This document shows, one piece after another, positions 6,583 through 6,860 of a stretch of DNA of 6,860 bases. The stretch's first letter is position 1. Every line of letters begins with the position of its first letter. Location of the stretch: the NCBI GenBank assembly GCA_019308145.1, contig JAFDIG010000115.1:1-6860 (forward strand), read 5' to 3'. Made by a program: the position numbers and the translations under genes. The notes under the pieces were generated by a model. It worked only from the letters and a program-made list of their open reading frames with translations. It was not told where the DNA came from and did not search any database. This DNA comes from Deltaproteobacteria bacterium. Lineage in GTDB: Bacteria > Desulfobacterota > JAFDIG01.

Positions 6583-6614
6583 AAAATAAAAAAGCCACGG
6601 GAACTTCCCGTGGC
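6583..6614 (-). terminator. second tandem intrinsic terminator in the aminotransferase leader
   Basis: Read on the minus strand, the arm GCCACGGGAA (6614-6605) pairs with its reverse complement (6603-6594) around a single central base, so the real loop is about 3-5 nt. The run TTTTTTATTTT (6593-6583) follows at once. This is a canonical intrinsic terminator about 55 nt upstream of the aminotransferase Shine-Dalgarno. Its first arm is also complementary to the second arm of the preceding terminator (6638-6631). The plus-strand orientation lacks a U-tract. Confidence 0.85.
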
Positions 6615-6638
6615 TATATAAAATAAAAAAGCCACGGG
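6607..6638 (-). promoter_or_regulatory. alternative pairing 4:5 between the two terminators
   Basis: On the minus strand CCCGUGGC (6638-6631, second arm of terminator 1) is perfectly complementary to GCCACGGG (6614-6607, first arm of terminator 2), with one more U-A pair (6630/6615). If terminator 1 is prevented, its freed arm could capture terminator 2 and disable it too. It competes with the slightly longer stem of terminator 2, so its use depends on folding order; this is inference. Confidence 0.45.
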
Positions 6639-6654
6639 GTTTTGCCCCCGTGGC
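6620..6654 (-). terminator. first intrinsic terminator (attenuator, segments 3:4)
   Basis: On the minus strand GCCACGGGG (6654-6646) pairs perfectly with CCCCGUGGC (6639-6631) around the loop 6645-6640, followed by UUUUUUAUUUU (6630-6620). It lies 14 nt downstream of the stop codon of the leader ORF. Its first arm is shared with the antiterminator pairing to 6684-6673, so the two structures are mutually exclusive. Confidence 0.85.
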
Positions 6655-6684
6655 CCATCTCTTACACATTAAGGGCACAGGGGC
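6644..6684 (-). promoter_or_regulatory. antiterminator pairing (segments 2:3)
   Basis: On the minus strand GCCCCUGUGCCC (6684-6673) pairs with GGGCCACGGGGGC (6656-6644): 12 pairs, one U-G wobble and one bulged C, with a 16-nt loop. Formation consumes the whole first arm of terminator 1. The upstream arm lies in the last codons of the leader ORF, so a ribosome finishing the ORF would cover it, while one stalled at the aromatic codons would leave most of it free. Confidence 0.7.
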
Positions 6685-6758
6685 ATTATGTTAAAATAAA
6701 ACCAAAAATAAAAATAGTTATTATTAACATAATACCCCAATGCCTTAGTTTCTTGCAT
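6669..6758 (-). CDS. 29-codon aromatic leader peptide
   Basis: ATG at 6758-6756, TAA at 6671-6669, 29 residues. Ten are aromatic: Tyr9, Tyr10 and an unbroken run YFYFWFYF at residues 15-22 (codons 6716-6693). AGAGGA (6771-6766) lies 7 nt before the ATG, and a good promoter lies upstream, so translation is well supported. The product is probably without function of its own. The ORF works as a sensor: when charged tRNA-Phe, tRNA-Tyr or tRNA-Trp is short, the ribosome stalls in the run and the RNA downstream refolds. The classical comparison is the E. coli pheA and pheST leader peptides, rich in Phe. Alternative reading: a small membrane peptide or type I toxin. The aligned terminators, antiterminator and downstream aminotransferase make a leader much more likely. 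Confidence 0.8.
   Translation of the reverse strand: MQETKALGYYVNNNYFYFWFYFNIMPLCP
6670..6747 (-). promoter_or_regulatory. leader hairpin (segments 1:2) enclosing the aromatic codons
   Basis: On the minus strand the arm 6747-6724 pairs with 6694-6670: 23 of 24 positions including two G-U wobbles, one U-U mismatch and one bulged C. The loop of 29 nt holds most of the aromatic run. The same arms on the plus strand have A-C and A-A mismatches instead of wobbles, so the structure is better as a minus-strand RNA. It sequesters segment 2 and thereby favours the terminator when no ribosome opens it. Confidence 0.7.
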
Positions 6759-6786
6759 AAATATTTCCTCTAAATATTTTTTACAT

Positions 6787-6814
6787 ATTTTACCCTATTA
6801 ATCTATATTGTCAA
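6787..6814 (-). promoter_or_regulatory. promoter of the leader-aminotransferase transcript
   Basis: On the minus strand, perfect TTGACA (6814-6809), a 16-nt spacer and TAAAAT (6792-6787, 5/6). Transcription should begin near 6780, leaving a short leader before the Shine-Dalgarno at 6771-6766. It is the best promoter match I found in the window. Confidence 0.75.
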
Positions 6815-6860
6815 GAGGTTTTTTATTAATGGAAAAACCAAGCAGAGGATAGTAAAGTTA
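6815..6860. other. window edge, nothing assigned
   Basis: The last 46 nt upstream of the leader promoter show only short open stretches on both strands running off the edge. One could be the 3' end of a minus-strand gene, but there is too little sequence to say. Confidence 0.3.

Larger units (their letters stand above)
6583..6638. repeat. 19-nt direct repeat, period 37 nt, duplicating a terminator
   Basis: The same 19 nt (an A-rich tract plus GCCACGGG) occur at 6583-6601 and 6620-6638. Each copy forms the second arm and U-tract of one of the two minus-strand terminators. The pattern looks like a tandem duplication of a terminator with later divergence of the loops. Confidence 0.7.

Noticed and set aside
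6594..6654. Short CRISPR-like or REP array from the two GCCACGGG hairpins
   Set aside because: There are only two units, each with a perfect U-tract on the minus strand, and they fit a leader ORF and antiterminator. Terminators explain them better.
6669..6758. Type I toxin or small membrane protein
   Set aside because: The aromatic run might suggest a membrane peptide, but the N-terminal part is polar, no antisense RNA promoter is evident, and the overlapping RNA structures match an attenuator.

Overview
The window is AT-rich bacterial DNA with closely packed genes. kdsB (CMP-KDO synthetase) implies a Gram-negative cell with lipopolysaccharide, and the HD-GYP protein implies cyclic-di-GMP signalling. 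No phage, IS, CRISPR, rRNA or tRNA gene is visible. The taxon cannot be fixed from this sequence; an uncultivated lineage of the deltaproteobacterial/Nitrospirae kind is only a guess.

Layout. 1-1904 (+): the 3' end of an unrecognised small basic protein gene, a DRG/Obg-like GTPase with a TGS domain, and pyrF, probably one transcription unit. 1879-4214 (-): an FHA-GAF-HD-GYP signalling protein followed by kdsB; the end of kdsB overlaps the end of pyrF by 26 nt, tail to tail. 4215-4431: a very AT-rich divergent intergenic region carrying a good promoter with an operator-like dyad. 4432-5067 (+): a glyoxalase II-like metallo-beta-lactamase-fold hydrolase. 5068-5333: a convergent gap with a GC-rich composite palindromic element. 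5334-6515 (-): a class I/II PLP-dependent aminotransferase.

The most interesting part is 6583-6814 on the minus strand, upstream of the aminotransferase. It holds, in order, a sigma-70-type promoter (TTGACA-16-TAAAAT), a Shine-Dalgarno, and a 29-codon ORF with eight consecutive aromatic codons (Tyr-Phe-Tyr-Phe-Trp-Phe-Tyr-Phe, plus an earlier Tyr-Tyr). Then come two nearly identical intrinsic terminators. The RNA segments can fold in two exclusive ways. In one, 1:2, 3:4 and 5:6 pair, giving a leader hairpin and two terminators. In the other, 2:3 and 4:5 pair, removing both terminators. This is the logic of a ribosome-mediated transcription attenuator, here sensing charged tRNA for all three aromatic amino acids and controlling an aminotransferase. 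It suggests that the aminotransferase, whose closest recalled family is labelled aspartate aminotransferase, acts in Phe/Tyr synthesis. The tandem relay appears unusual to me; I could not search for precedents.
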